Source: Volutella citrinella (taxonomy: Eukaryota; Ascomycota; Sordariomycetes; Hypocreales; Nectriaceae). From it: 64,000 nt of DNA. The stretch covers positions 2,542,001 to 2,606,000 of the forward strand of contig JAWZSP010000001.1 of NCBI GenBank assembly GCA_034401135.1, read 5' to 3'. Of this stretch, positions 1-11,192 are shown piece by piece. Made by a program: the position numbers and the translations under genes. Under the pieces are notes generated by a model, which had not been told where the DNA came from, ran no database searches, and saw only the letters and a program-made list of their open reading frames with translations. Every line of letters begins with the position of its first letter. Positions within the stretch are counted from its first letter, which is position 1.

Positions 1-1691
1 CGAAGGAAGGCGAAGCGGGCAGAGCATCCCAAGGGGCGGCAATAAAGTCCACCAGGGAGACGGAGAACTTTGCCAATCGCTCCTTGTTCTTGCTATCGAG
101 CTTTGGGTGGTAAAGGGCTCGAATGCGCTGGATGACTGTAGGGATGCTGCTGGGGGGATATTGCGACACGACGTCGCAAAACTCCTTGCAAGAAGCGGGA
201 CAGGGAAACGTGTAGGGAAGTCCGTTTTCGTCGCCCTTCTGGATGGCGGAAGCCCTGGCGGAGGAATCCTCGTCAAAGACGGGATTTCTTGCTTCCTCCT
301 CGTTAAGCAGGCCTTTGGTAAAGTCATCGTCGTCCAGACCCTCGTCGGCCTCTTCCCCAGAAGCCTCGGAATCGTCCTCATCGTCGCTGTCGATGAGCTC
401 CAGGTCGGAGCCACTGGCGACCAGATCGTCATCGATGATGAAATCATCTTCATCGTCGAAGCCCAATTCCGTCGCAGTGGGTCGAGCCTTGATTCCTGTT
501 CCCAGACCAAAGTCCTCTTCGTCTTGATCAAAGTCCATGGATTCGGGGTCTTTGGAGCCGCCCTCCTCCTTCTCACTCTCGTCTTCACTGTCAGTCACTT
601 CCTCACCCCTCATACGTCTCTGGCGCTTGTCCTCAAGCTCCTCTAGACGTTTAGACTCCTCCTCGGCCTTTTCGTCTTCCGTCTTGGTGCGATCGGATGG
701 CTGGGCTCTTCGGTCTTGTGCCAACTTCTTCACCTCCAAGTCGAATTGCCTCTCAAAAGCGGATCTCTCCACTCCAGCAATGGTGGCTGATTTTGATTCC
801 TCCGCGGGACGGCCCCTCGCATTCTGATGGCCCTGGGAGAGAAGTATCTGAATACTTGAGAGCTCCTTGTCGAGTTCTGCTCGCAGATCGTCGTCTTGAT
901 CCTTGGCCGCTTGTCGCTCGTACTTGTGCATCTTGGACTTGGCGATGACCTCCTCCATGACTTCCTTCTTCGTCTTCTTTCGGTCCGGCTCTCCATTTTC
1001 CCCGCTGTCCTCTGCGTCGCCGTCCTGGGCGGTCATAGCGCGAACTCGCTTCAGTCGTTGCATCTCTCGAACAGAGCCGTCGCTGTCATAATCCTCATCG
1101 AGGTCCTCTTCTTGGAAATCGTCGTTGTCGAAAGTCAATGACTTGCCCAAATGGGTCAGTCCCTCTGAGGGCTCATCATCCTCAAGGTCGAATAGGGAGC
1201 CCTTCTTGTGGCTCCGTTGCTTTTCGCGAGCGAACCGCTCCAGCATCTTCTCCTCGGGTGTCATGTTCGGGTCGTCTTCACCGAATCGACGATCGATGAT
1301 GCCTCCGACTTTGTTCCGGCGTTGCATCTCAACGAGCAGGGTTTCTCGGCGCTGTAAAAAATCAGTCTGCTGTTGGCGTATACGTCTCGTCAAAGCTCAC
1401 CCTCTCCTCGCCCGCGGCCTTTGCCTGACCAGGCCGACCCTTGATTCCGCCGGCGGGACCGGTTGGTCGGTTACTAGTGACTTCGAACTTGGGCGCACGC
1501 GCATGTTTGAGATCGAAGGGATTGAACTGCTCCCGGATACCTTCCAACACCACCCCGCGTTGGAGCCGCTTTTCAGTTCGAGCGCCAACATCCTGAGCGG
1601 CGCGTCGCCTCTGCTTCTTTGATTGCTGTGGTCCGGTGATACCCTGCTCTCTCAAGGACGCCTTGAGGCGTTTGAGCTGCGAGCCAGCCAT
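1..1691 (-). CDS. NOP14: Nucleolar complex protein 14 (Nop14), 5' part, cut by left window edge
   Basis: Nop14 is a nucleolar factor of the small-subunit processome needed for 18S rRNA maturation and 40S assembly. The start is the ATG at 1691 (protein begins MAGSQLKRLKASLREQGITG). Exon 1 is 1691-1401. A 49-nt GT-AG intron spans 1400-1352, and exon 2 runs from 1351 past the window edge, open throughout. About 547 residues are visible, so the C-terminal part is missing. The visible protein has the basic N-terminus typical of the family, including a VLEGIREQFNPFDLKHA block. Next come an RRNKVGGIIDRRFGEDDP block and long acidic Asp/Glu-rich stretches, as expected for nucleolar proteins. It is divergent from the gene starting at 2027. 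The assignment rests on these N-terminal blocks; the diagnostic C-terminal half is outside the window. Confidence 0.9.
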
Positions 1692-2026
1692 CTTGGGTGT
1701 AGAGGTTGCTTTGGGCAGTTGGTTGGTCCTGTGGAATACTGGACTGGATTTTTTCCAGGAAATTTCCATCTGTTATCTTATCGCGAATTGACGGGCCCAC
1801 ATCGCCCCCTCGGGGTCCTGTATGCCCCACTATGAGTACCTGCTCCTGGTGCAACTGGACGGCCAGTTGACAGAGACTCATATTGCGCTAGGCTGAATCT
1901 GGTGAAGAGGAGGCGGTGAAGAGCGGCGCAACTTGGCTCACTCATGTCCGACGTCAGTTCACCCAATGGTACTTACTCAGCAAAGCTGCTCGATTTGGCG
2001 GCCGCAACAACGATGAAGCGCATAAG
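1692..2026. promoter_or_regulatory. Shared intergenic region between two divergent genes
   Basis: These 335 bases separate the start codons of NOP14 (minus) and the membrane-anchored protein (plus), so they should hold both promoters and 5' leaders. I see no clear TATA box. An out-of-frame ATG at 2013 precedes the chosen plus-strand start at 2027 and could act as a short upstream ORF or leaky start. Confidence 0.4.
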
Positions 2027-3127
2027 ATGATCATCAACTTCTCAGAATGGGCGGGTCGCCTTATTTCATTCTCTCGCGATGAAAGGGTGGTCCTCGTGAG
2101 CCTGGGATTGGCAACTTTTGGGCTTGTCAGCTCAGTGATATCGGCCCTCACAATCATCCGTGACGACAGCGAGGTTCCTCCTGCTCAACCAAAGACCCAA
2201 TACATTACCCAGGATACGGAAGATTCTCTTCAGCTAGAAACCATCGAGAAGCTTTTAGATCACCCTAATTACTCTATTCGCGAGATCGCCATCAAAATAT
2301 TGTGCGACCGAGCAGTCAACGACGCAGAAACAACTGAATCCTTGCTCATCGGCATTACGAGGGAGAACTATGATGAGCGCATGCGATGCCTCCGGGCACT
2401 TGCACTCCTTACAGGACAGACGATAGGTAAGCTATAGTATTTAGCACTGACAGGAGCGTCGGTCCGCTAACCATGATCATGAGTAGGTCTAGATGGCCTG
2501 GCCAAACTGAATAACGAGAAGGCGTATTCAGCGCTTGTGAGGTCGCTTGAGCTGAGCCTCGGCGACGTCGCCCGGCCCCGGTTGACTAATAGTTACTGGG
2601 ATGAGTATTACCTTCGTGACATGGCAGAGAGATTCTGCTTGATGTTCATCTTGGAACTGGTCAACAAATACGGGGCCAGCATGCTCGTCAAGGCTCGATT
2701 CGTTGAAAAATGGCTATCCAAGCAAGATTGGGGTGCCACCCCGGAAGAGAGACGGCGCAACTTTAAGGTCTATATGGACGTAAGAAACAATAGGATTGTG
2801 GAGATTGTTGCACGCATCAAGCATTCGAGACGGGGCCTGAAGGCACTGGAGAAGGCCGGGCTAATCGACAAGGAGCATTCAAGGCGGCGGATGCAGGAGC
2901 TCCCCGATCTGATCATGGAGATTGAGGAAGAGCCCCCGAGTGAACAACTGGCAGAACAGCATGTGCCCCGGACCCGGGAGCATTCAGCCGAGGAGCAAAG
3001 GCTTAGGCGACAGAACCGAGAGGCGATGGTCTTCAATGACGGAACGCGGCCGCTGATGCGAGAGGACATTATCGAGCGGAACCCACGGGGCGGCGCTGAT
3101 CCAAATGGAGCGGAAGCCCGAAGGTGA
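2027..3127 (+). CDS. Conserved fungal membrane-anchored protein with helical-repeat region, unknown function
   Basis: Two exons, 2027-2426 and 2487-3127, are joined across a 60-nt GT-AG intron (GTAAGC donor, TAG acceptor) and give 346 residues. I chose the ATG at 2027 because the open frame upstream contains no earlier ATG. Residues about 21-44 form a hydrophobic segment (VVLVSLGLATFGLVSS...), probably one N-terminal membrane span. After it comes a helical stretch (LDHPNYSIREIAIKILCDRA) that resembles ARM/HEAT-type repeats. The C-terminal third is rich in Arg and Glu, with a probable charged helix. I do not recognise a catalytic domain. The protein resembles fungal proteins of unknown function; no role is assigned. 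Confidence 0.75.
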
Positions 3128-4435
3128 TGGATTGCAGGTGGCATTTGTTGATCTGCCAACCTAGGTGTTAGGGGTTTTATTTCCCACACTTCAGGGGGTG
3201 AAAAGCCTGCCTGTCCCACATGAGATAGTTATGAGCACACGATAGTACATAGGCTAAAATCCCTATAAATGTGTAAACACTCCATGCAATGCCAGTCCTG
3301 GCGATTGGCAGAGTTGCCAATCAACTTCCAATCTCGAGCTACCAAAAAAGGAGGGGGTCCCAGAACGCCTGCTAACACTACTGTCACATCAGTGTTCATA
3401 ACATTTGATGGCTGTTCTATTCAACGGCAGGACAGTTTCCAAAGCGGAGGACTAGGAGTCGTGCGCATCAAAAAGTGCACGTTCAAAGATGTTGCACATT
3501 CGGTCCAGTGACTATTTGTTCCCCCCATTGCTGCATGATGAGTTTCGTTTTATTTGGGCGTATGTTGTATGGTGTCAAGGACTGCTGTTGAGCACAGCTC
3601 AAGCAACAGGGAACAAAGACCCGAGGTGCCGTCTTCGGTTGTACGTCCAACACGTATGAATGAACATAACCCTCTGATGTCTTGTGCCATATTGTTTTTG
3701 CCGAGTGGGCTGTTCCCTGAATGCCATAAAAGGGAAACGGACCCTGCCATCTCCATCATTGGCAGAAGGCACACTTATTCCAACACTGCCACCCGACGTC
3801 CACCATGTGCCTCCAAATCAACTACATCAAGCGCTGCTCGGATAAGAAATGCGCCCATTTCATTGCCCCAATGGGCAAGTTTCGGCCTTGCGCAGAAGGG
3901 CTGGAGCTGGGCGAGTTTGGGGGATGTGAACAGGGCATGGGCGAAATGAATATCGCACAATATTCGAAACTACGTTGTCTGGTATGCCTGGGTAAACACA
4001 ATACGGATCCAGGCCAAACCGGAGTACCCAAGGAATAAATCAAGGAGTGTCATTTCAGCCGTCAGTGTAGGGCCATACCAGAGCAACAATGGAAAGGTCT
4101 CGTCTCACAGTGAAGCTAGGATGTGGAATCGCAGTCAAGATAATGCGTGGTTTTATTCTTTCCAACCCCGTCCATTTGTGCGCTTGGTTTTGGAAAAGAA
4201 TTGGGATCATTGGTACGATTCTATAACATATTCTATGCCGTTTCTGCGTACCTATTGTTCTGAATTTCTGCGCAGCAACTCGTACCCGCCCCGTGGTGGA
4301 CTCACAGCCATTGATTCACCTCACTCTCACATTGCATCAGCAGCAGCCCAGCCTCCAATATAAATTGCACCCAGTCACCATCATAACTCCTTCTTCTTCC
4401 TTCACCTTCTCAGAACCTCACCCTTGCATCCAATC
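3128..4435. other. Intergenic region with one doubtful small ORF
   Basis: This 1.3-kb stretch lies between two plus-strand genes. The only coding candidate is the 77-codon frame at 3805-4038, listed separately. The final 100 bases before 4436 contain a CT-rich run (around 4386-4415), typical of a fungal core promoter or leader, and a TATAAA word near 4360. Nothing else is recognisable. Confidence 0.5.
3805..4038 (+). CDS. Possible small cysteine-containing protein
   Basis: A 77-codon ATG frame begins MCLQINYIKRCSDKKCAHFI and contains six cysteines (residues 2, 11, 16, 28, 41 and 59). The ATG sits in a good fungal context (CCACC before it), and a TATAAAA-like word (CATAAAAG near 3724) lies about 80 nt upstream. 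There is no signal peptide, so it is not an obvious effector. A short N-terminus starting MC with spaced cysteines recalls small fungal Cys-rich orphan proteins, but no family is recognised. GT sites near 3980 would allow an intron, so the 3' end is uncertain. It could be a chance ORF. Confidence 0.3.
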   Translation: MCLQINYIKRCSDKKCAHFIAPMGKFRPCAEGLELGEFGGCEQGMGEMNIAQYSKLRCLVCLGKHNTDPGQTGVPKE

Positions 4436-6088
4436 ATGCCACCCGCGAAAAGAGCGCCCGCTGATCAAGGAGTTCGTACAGAGCAGACAAAGAAACGGAA
4501 GGTCATCGTATCGTTCAAAGCCTCACGCGCGGCAAAGGATGCTGCTATAGGAAAGATGACCCGAGAGGTTTCAGACTCTGATGCCAGCCATGATGGCTGC
4601 GATTCTTCATCGGGCTCAGACGACACCATGCCGGCCAAGCAAAAAAGAAAATCTCGAAAGCAACCACAAAAGGGAATCCAGCGCAGCGTACAAAACAAAG
4701 CTTTAAGCAACGAAGCCAACACTGCCGCAGATCCCAGCATGGCCAGCTTTCAAGCTGCAGTCAACCACATGACGGCAGTCGTCAATAATATTATCCGCTC
4801 CCGCGACCTTGCCCAGCGCAACAACGACGAACTGCGGGACGCCAATGAGACTAACCAGCAAAATGCGGCCAAGGCATGGGACAGAGAGCACAAACTGCTT
4901 CGCAAGTGTTGGGACGAAAAGAATAGCCTGGAAAAAGAGAATGAAGCTCTTCAGCGTCAGAATCTACGCCTCACTCAAGAATGCGAGGCGCTCAAACAGG
5001 AGTTGCGTGCATCCTCGAGCGAGAGACAAACGCTGGATGAGTACAATCTCGAGCTGCGAAAAGACGTGGTAGCCATGTTGGACAACAGCAACGACGACTA
5101 TCAAGGAGTCAAAGTATCCGATGATACAATTGTGCACACTTGGAGGAACCTTGCCTTTCGAATTCGGAGTGCTGTTTCCGAGTGTCTTGCTACGGAGTCG
5201 CTGAGCAAAGAGTTCATCTACTTTCACAGATTGGAGAAATGCCAAGGCGATCCCGTGCTGGCAACGGCCCTCTTGCAAAAAGCCATCTGGAAGTTCCTGT
5301 ACAAGCGAGTGTTACACGGCGACACTTCAGATAGTTCCGTGTATCAGAGGGCCCAGTCTCTTTGCGAAGCAGTCACGAGCATGTCATACCTCCTTCTTTG
5401 CCCGTCGCACGCTGACCATTAGCTTCTAGGCTCGCAAGTCGATGACATGCAAAAGTTCGCCGGCATCAAACTTCAACTGGGTGAATGGCTTGAGGCTCAG
5501 TTTGACAACCATCAAGACAAATTTCTCGAGAATTTATCCAAATTCGCCGTCAAAAGCTTCCGGAAAGCAATCATTCCGGGAAAAGAAGAAATATTTCGAG
5601 ACAGCATTGGGACCATTCTCAAGAAGGCACTCGAACTCCGGGGAATGCTCATGAAATCCAAGGCCATCTTCGTCGTCAGTTACATGGCTGAGGGGACTGT
5701 AGACTTTGACGAAGATACCATGGAAGTCAAATATATGCAACGCGAAGAGGGCAGAGAAACGCTTCGGTTTGATCGCTCTATCTCGCCATACATCACCAAG
5801 ATAGGAAATGCGGATGGTCACAACTACGACCAGCGCATGGTGGTTTGCAAGGCCTTCGTGTTGGCAACTGGCCCGTTGGCCAAGCCATCCAGTATTATCC
5901 ATGAGGCGGATGTGTGTGACACGGGCGAACAGGCAGACAACAACACTGAGACGGTCAGCGCAGAGAGCCAGGTCGAGCTCGAGCCGGCCACGCAGGCGGA
6001 TCAAGGGTCCGCGGGAGACGAAGGGAGTGATTCAAGTTCGGCCGAGAAGACTGAGTCAGGGTCTGAATACGGCGCAAAGCACAAGTAG
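4436..6088 (+). CDS. Coiled-coil, charged protein of nuclear type, unknown function
   Basis: The start is the first in-frame ATG at 4436 (MPPAKRAPADQGVRTEQTKK). The second exon runs 5423-6088 after an acceptor TAG at 5420-5422 with a CTGAC branch site. The donor is uncertain: GTCACG at 5372 gives a 51-nt intron, and GTGTAT at 5339 gives an 84-nt intron. Both keep the frame, and the first gives about 533 residues. The N-terminus is Lys/Arg-rich with KKRK and KQKRKSRK clusters that could be nuclear localisation signals. A Ser/Asp-rich patch follows. Residues about 100-210 are a long Glu/Gln/Arg/Leu heptad-like region, probably coiled coil. The C-terminal part is folded-looking and ends in an acidic Ser/Glu tail. 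I recognise no named domain. The gene is convergent with the DnaJ gene, whose end is 190 bp away. Confidence 0.75.
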
Positions 6089-6278
6089 CCAGGGCACAGC
6101 CTGCACGTCTCATGTATCTCAATTCGTGGTTGGAAGATGGGATGACTCCAAGATAATGATATTGCGACAGCGCCACAATTGCTCAACGGCTAAGCAAGAA
6201 TGGCTTCTATGTATAGCTGCATACAATCAAGAACTTTTCATACACTTGTCCGGCCATTTCCAACCCCTCCTAGAATAT

Positions 6279-7637
6279 TTACCTCTTCTTGTTCTTTCGC
6301 TTGTTGGCCTTGCCGCTCTGGGCGCCAGAGGCCTTGGCCTTGCCGAGCGAGTCAGTGCTCTTGTCAAGAAGCTCAAAATCCGAGCCGGCAGAGTCGGAGC
6401 CGGGTGTGTTCTGGGGAACATCCGAATCCTCATCGACCAGTTCATTGACTTCGACATCCTCGGCCTTCTTGGGCAGCAAGCGGCCGACGGTTGCGTTGAA
6501 GAGCCAGATGGGGGCTCGGACAACAGCAGTGTCCACGAAAGTGGGTTGGGCCAGTTCGTTAGGCTATCCTCGAGTTAGTAACCAGGGCGGTGATTAGAGC
6601 GGGCAAGGGGTTTGCTGCTGCAAAGGCTTACATCAAGAAGGAACTCGCCAAAGTTGCCATCCTCGTCCTCTCCCTCGAGGTAAACATCTCCGAGAGAGTC
6701 CACAACAAGAATCTTGCCATTCTCGGCCACAACCCTCTTCCTTGCGCCGGTGGGGCCAGCGGTAGGGCCATCGGAGGACTCCTGAGATGCGGACGGCGCC
6801 GGCTTACGGGCCATTCGGGTTCCAGCACGGCCTCCCTCACGCTTTGCTTCCTTAGTCTGCATGCGTCGCTGCCTCCTGTTCATGGGCTGCGCAGGGCCCT
6901 CCTCATCGTCTTGGGGAGCAGGAGAAGGGGAGGGAGAAGGACGGGACTCGATGCCGGGAATGCCGAGACCACCGCCCCAGGCAGTGTCGCGGGCAAACTT
7001 GATGTAGCGCTCGACGAACTCCCTCTGGCGCTTCCAGCTCATGAACAGAATCAGGTAGTGGATGCCGCCGCCAACGACAAGGAAGAGGCCAGTCAGAACT
7101 GTGCCAAGACCAGGGCGGTAGCGGTTGTAGTAGTAATCGGTACCCTTCCAGAGGGGAAATCCATTGGAGAGGAAGTGATCGTAGCGGTCGCGGTCCGGGC
7201 CGCGCAGGATGCCGGCGATGAGCGAGAGGCGGGCCTGGGCCTCGCCGGCCTTCTTGACAGCAGCATTGACCTCGGAGCTGGTGAGCTTCTTGGCGTTGGG
7301 CGTCTTGGCGCGCTCGGCCCTGAGCTGCTGCTTGACCTTGTCGGGGTGGAGGGAGCGCGTCTTGAGACGGTAGGCCTTGCTGATGTCGTCGATGTTGGCC
7401 GACGGCTTGATGCCCAGGATGTCGTAGAAGGTGGCAGCGGGATCAGCCTCGTGAGAAGAGATCTCGGCTCGGATGCGGAAGATTTCACGATCTGCACGAG
7501 GACAATGTCAGTCAAGTCGCATTGTTGAAGCTGGGGCAGGCTTCCCCAGAGAACAAATACCAACCTTCCTTGCTCCAAGCAGCCGCCAGAGGGCTAAAGA
7601 GGGCCAAAAGGCCGACGGAGAGATGCGCAAACTTCAT
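6279..7637 (-). CDS. ERJ5: ER membrane DnaJ-like co-chaperone (Erj5 type)
   Basis: Three exons, 7637-7565, 7491-6632 and 6563-6279, give 405 residues. Both introns (73 and 68 nt) are GT-AG with CTGAC and ACTAAC branch sites. The N-terminus is a clear signal peptide (MKFAHLSVGLLALFSPLAAA, cut near residue 20), followed by WSKEDREIFRIR. This motif leads into a J domain at about residues 46-130, with the catalytic HPD at 73-75. A hydrophobic segment at about 154-175 is the membrane anchor. The tail carries Arg-rich, then acidic segments and ends in a Lys/Arg cluster (KANKRKNKKR). This layout matches fungal Erj5, a J-protein that places Hsp70 (BiP) partners at the ER and supports ER homeostasis. 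The J domain faces the lumen by analogy. Frame continuity across both introns supports the model. Confidence 0.9.
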
Positions 7638-8627
7638 CGTCGCACTATGCGGCGGAAGGGGGAGAGAACCGGGACAGCGAAGAGCGAGGCAACAGAGCAC
7701 AGCGGGAGCGAAGGAGGAAAAAAAGCCGGGGCGAGACGTGATGGAGTGCGGCGCAACATGAAGTCGTGGCCACTTCGTGAGGATGGACCCCTGTAGCGGC
7801 GGGCTAGGCTTTTGCGGATTGTGCAACCAGGGGTAAGCTCGCTGGGACACTAGGGCCCTAGGCCGGCAGCGCGAAAAAATAAGCAAGCCCGGTGGGAACA
7901 CCTGCATGAGGTGGCCTAATTACTCCGTAGATCTGGGCGCTATCCAATCTGGCACCCTCCGCCAATTACCAGCCCCGGGAGAAAGAGGTGAGATTCAGCA
8001 GAATTCCATGCGAAAGACGGCAAGGACAAGTGATGGGTCCTTTTTTCGGAGTGAATTCTTTGATGGCTAGCGAGCTGGTATTAGAAACACCAGCAACACC
8101 AAAGACCTAAGATACAGTGGCGCAGTGCTCCTCAGAGGACCGGGCGGGCCATCGCTGTGAGCCGCCACTAGAAGGAGCAATCTGGCTTCTGGAACAACAT
8201 GGTCCCTTCCTGGTTTGCGACACTCGCACACTGGTACACACAGTGGGGGAACTGTAAGGTAGAGATCCATTGGTTTAATACTACCAGTCTCGATCAGAGA
8301 CCAGTCGCATCCTTCCATAGCCAATTTTTAAGACTCTCTATCCTCCGCTCAGGCGGGCTTGACGCCTTGCACGCGCAAGACCAAACTGTTCATGTCGCAT
8401 TCAATCCTGGCCTAAGCTGCCAAAGCATCGGTTCAACGAAGCGTCGCCAACCTCCGCTTCCCAGAGTTTCCCTTCGCGCATCAACCGAAGCCATTTATCC
8501 TCAAAGTCAATGACCACAAACCATGCTCTCGTTGAAGCAAAAGAACCGAACCGCTGTTCGCCTCAATGGGACCGTCAATGGAAACCCACAATAGAGCAAC
8601 TTTGCCCCAAGGCTACCCTCGCCGTGC
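7638..8627. other. Intergenic region upstream of the DnaJ gene
   Basis: This 990-bp stretch lies between the DnaJ start (7637, minus) and the end of the Hsp70-like gene (8628, minus). It should contain the DnaJ promoter. Purine-rich sequence on the plus strand at 7640-7740 is a CT-rich leader on the minus strand. One copy of the recurrent 9-mer TACTCCGTA lies at 7921. I see no coding sequence. Confidence 0.5.
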
Positions 8628-10865
8628 CTACGCCGACTGGGGCTCGTTGAACTCCACGGACACATTCTTCGATGCCATCCGTCTGCCCTTGTGGTAGACG
8701 GAAAAGTCAAGTGATAGGCCATCGCTGATCATCCTCAGCTCGTATTGAAACCTGCGCCAAGCCTTGCCCTCTGGGTTTGTCCAAACGGGAATCTTGTTGT
8801 AGTTAGGGACGTCTGTCATGCGGATCGTACACAAAGGATTCACAGAGGAGTCCTTCCGCTGCGGTGCTTCCGGCGAAGAGGACATCACAAGTTCAATCTC
8901 GATGACCGCATCAGGTGTATCAAGGTCCTGCCAAAAATCGAAAGCCACTGGCTTGTTCGGCATAATCACTTCACCCTGTGTCCATGATTAGTTGGCCTGC
9001 TCTGAGAGTGGTCACATCTCGCCTCAAACTCACAACACACAACAGCCAGCGGGTCTGTTCGACCGCTACGAAATCATTCTGGATCTCACAGAAAACCCGA
9101 TCTTTGGAGGAGTGCTCCAGTGGATCGAACGGGTATATGTTCACCAGCGTCCCATAGCTGGCTCTCGCTATTCGTGATTCGATGTTGACAGCGAGGTTCT
9201 GGCCAGGCAGTGCCTGGGCAAGCCCGCACATGACGGCACCGCGGCATACTGCCGTCCACCTATGGAAGCAAGCGTCAACACATTGTCGAGATCAACGGGG
9301 TTCTTTGTCAGCTTACGGCTGGTTGCCACTTGCTTGCAAAACCTCGATTTTCGGGTTTACCGACTCTTTCAGGCACTTGTGCAAATATCTGGATTTCCCA
9401 AACCCACCGACCAGGAGCACAAACTAAACCTGTTGTTCAGTTCAAGTCCCTGAGTTGAGAGCCATCAGATAGCCATACCTTTGGTTGCTTCTTGTGTTGG
9501 AGCTTGACCTGTCGGATCTGCTCTTTGACCAGGTCCACAATCTTGGATACAGTCCTTTGAAAGATGTCTCGGACCATGAATCTGTTTGCGCAGTCTTCAG
9601 CAACCACATAGCAACAACAATTTGTTGAAGAGACCAATATGCTCTCTGATTCTAAACGTACCCGGGGATGGTGACTTTGGGCGGCGCTGTGGTCATGGAG
9701 GCATTGTAGGGGATCTGTATGTCCCAACTGGTGTCTGGGTGAGAGAAGTCGGGCTTAATGCCGTTCTCCCATTCGTCATTGACGATTCTTTTTACGTCTT
9801 CGGCGCTGAGCTTGTTCCATATGTCAGGCGAGACAAGACGCTTGAGTGTCTCGCAAAAAGCACCGTCCAGGAAAATGCTGCCACACAAGTCCCCTTTCGC
9901 ATTTTCAGCAGCAGTCCAAACATATCCTGGGTGATGACGCCTTACCATCTCCTCTTACGCTTTCCCGGACAGTGAAAGGCTTTTTGGAGGTGACCGTGTA
10001 AGAAATTAGATCCTACCATCACATTCAGCAAAGAGGAAGCAGCTTCGGTGGTGCACATACTTACCACTGTCCCACCACCAGCATCACAAACAACGAAGTG
10101 GTCGCCAGCCTAGAAAGTACGATTAGTGTTGCGAGGCACATGCCAGTAAAAGACCGGCATACCTTGATATTGGCCCGGTCGGACATATCTTCCATCATGG
10201 CCACCGCGGCAGCCTCGGGCTCTGATACAAAAGCCATCGTGGTCTCTCCTGCGGACCGCTTGTCCAAAATGCCTGCCATTTTAAAAGCTTCCTCCATACG
10301 CATGCGGGCGTATGGCTTCCAGATAGCTGGCAGCGTTACCACGATGTGAAACGTCGATGCTTTCACCAACGCTTTGCTGTTGGCTTGTTCAATTTTCTCC
10401 ATAGCATGACCCCAAATCAGGCGCAGATAATCGGCAATAGCTTCTGTCGGCAGTTTTCCGGCAGCTCTGAGCGAAGCCTTTGCTAAAGCGAGGTGCTCCG
10501 ATCGGCGGACTTCCGGGGGAAGGTCATCCTGGTCAACCAACAGTAGTTTAAACCATCGCAGTGCATTCTCGTCACCGGGAATGGCGAACCCCCATTTCGG
10601 TGCCTCGTCTTCATCATTGGAGTAGCTTATTGCGGTCGGCGCTTTCTCTTTGTCGGTGTTCAGTCGATGACACGATTCCCAGCTTGTGACAGGAGTGATC
10701 TTGTCTGCTCGACTTGAGCGAGCCCATGAAATACCAGAAAACCTGTGCTGAGCAGTCAGTACAACTTTATCAAGCCGCCAGGGCATCAACCCACGTGGTC
10801 CCAAAGTCAATTCCGATGACTATCGAGGGTTTGTCCATTTCGGACACCGTGCGTTTCGTCGCCAT
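8628..10865 (-). CDS. Fungal Hsp70-like (actin-fold ATPase) protein, HSPA12-like group
   Basis: Nine exons give 592 residues: 10865-10795, 10742-10163, 10109-10065, 10012-9946, 9893-9662, 9581-9479, 9423-9317, 9259-9034 and 8975-8628. All introns are GT-AG, 45-90 nt long, and the frame is continuous through all eight. The nucleotide-binding fold is clear. Phosphate-1 is GIDFGTTFSGISWA near residue 18, and phosphate-2 is FVVCDAGGGTVDLISY after exon 3. The adenosine-type motif is FVLLVGGFGKSRYL in exon 7. There is an EPEAAA helix as in other Hsp70s. No canonical peptide-binding domain or C-terminal EEVD is present; the last ~150 residues are a family-specific extension. Such divergent Hsp70-like proteins are common in filamentous fungi and mostly uncharacterised. 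Some sit near metabolite or incompatibility genes, but only a transporter is adjacent here. I saw no heat-shock element in the 200 bp upstream. Confidence 0.9.
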
Positions 10866-11192
10866 GACTTGGGATGGGCAAAGAAGTCTTTTGCGAGTTC
10901 ATCAACTAGCACAGAACGATACACCGCAGCTCGGGTTGAAAAAAGGATCGCATGCAGCCTTGCAATGTTTAAGGAGCACGAAGTTCATACGAGTTAAAAG
11001 AGAAAGTGAAAGTGAGAGGGGAGAGGCAGGCCCAGGTGGGAGGAGGCCAGGCTGAGAGAAGAGTGAGAAGCGTGAGAAGCGTGAGAACCAATGATTCACG
11101 GACCTCGGTGGCTCACGGGCGCAGGCACCGTTTGTCTTTGGAATCTCTCTATTGTTTATTATCTTGCGTCCTCTATAATAACGTAGGGCTTG
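10866..11192. other. Intergenic region with purine-rich short repeat
   Basis: This holds the Hsp70-like gene promoter and the MFS gene 3' flank, both genes being on the minus strand. Around 11055-11090 there is a short imperfect tandem repeat of GTGAGAAGC. Next to it is a GA-rich run (about 10990-11030). No coding sequence is evident. Confidence 0.45.

Noticed and set aside
2013..2015. ATG just upstream of the gene at 2027
   Set aside because: Out of frame with the spliced protein, so it can only be an upstream ORF start, not the gene start.
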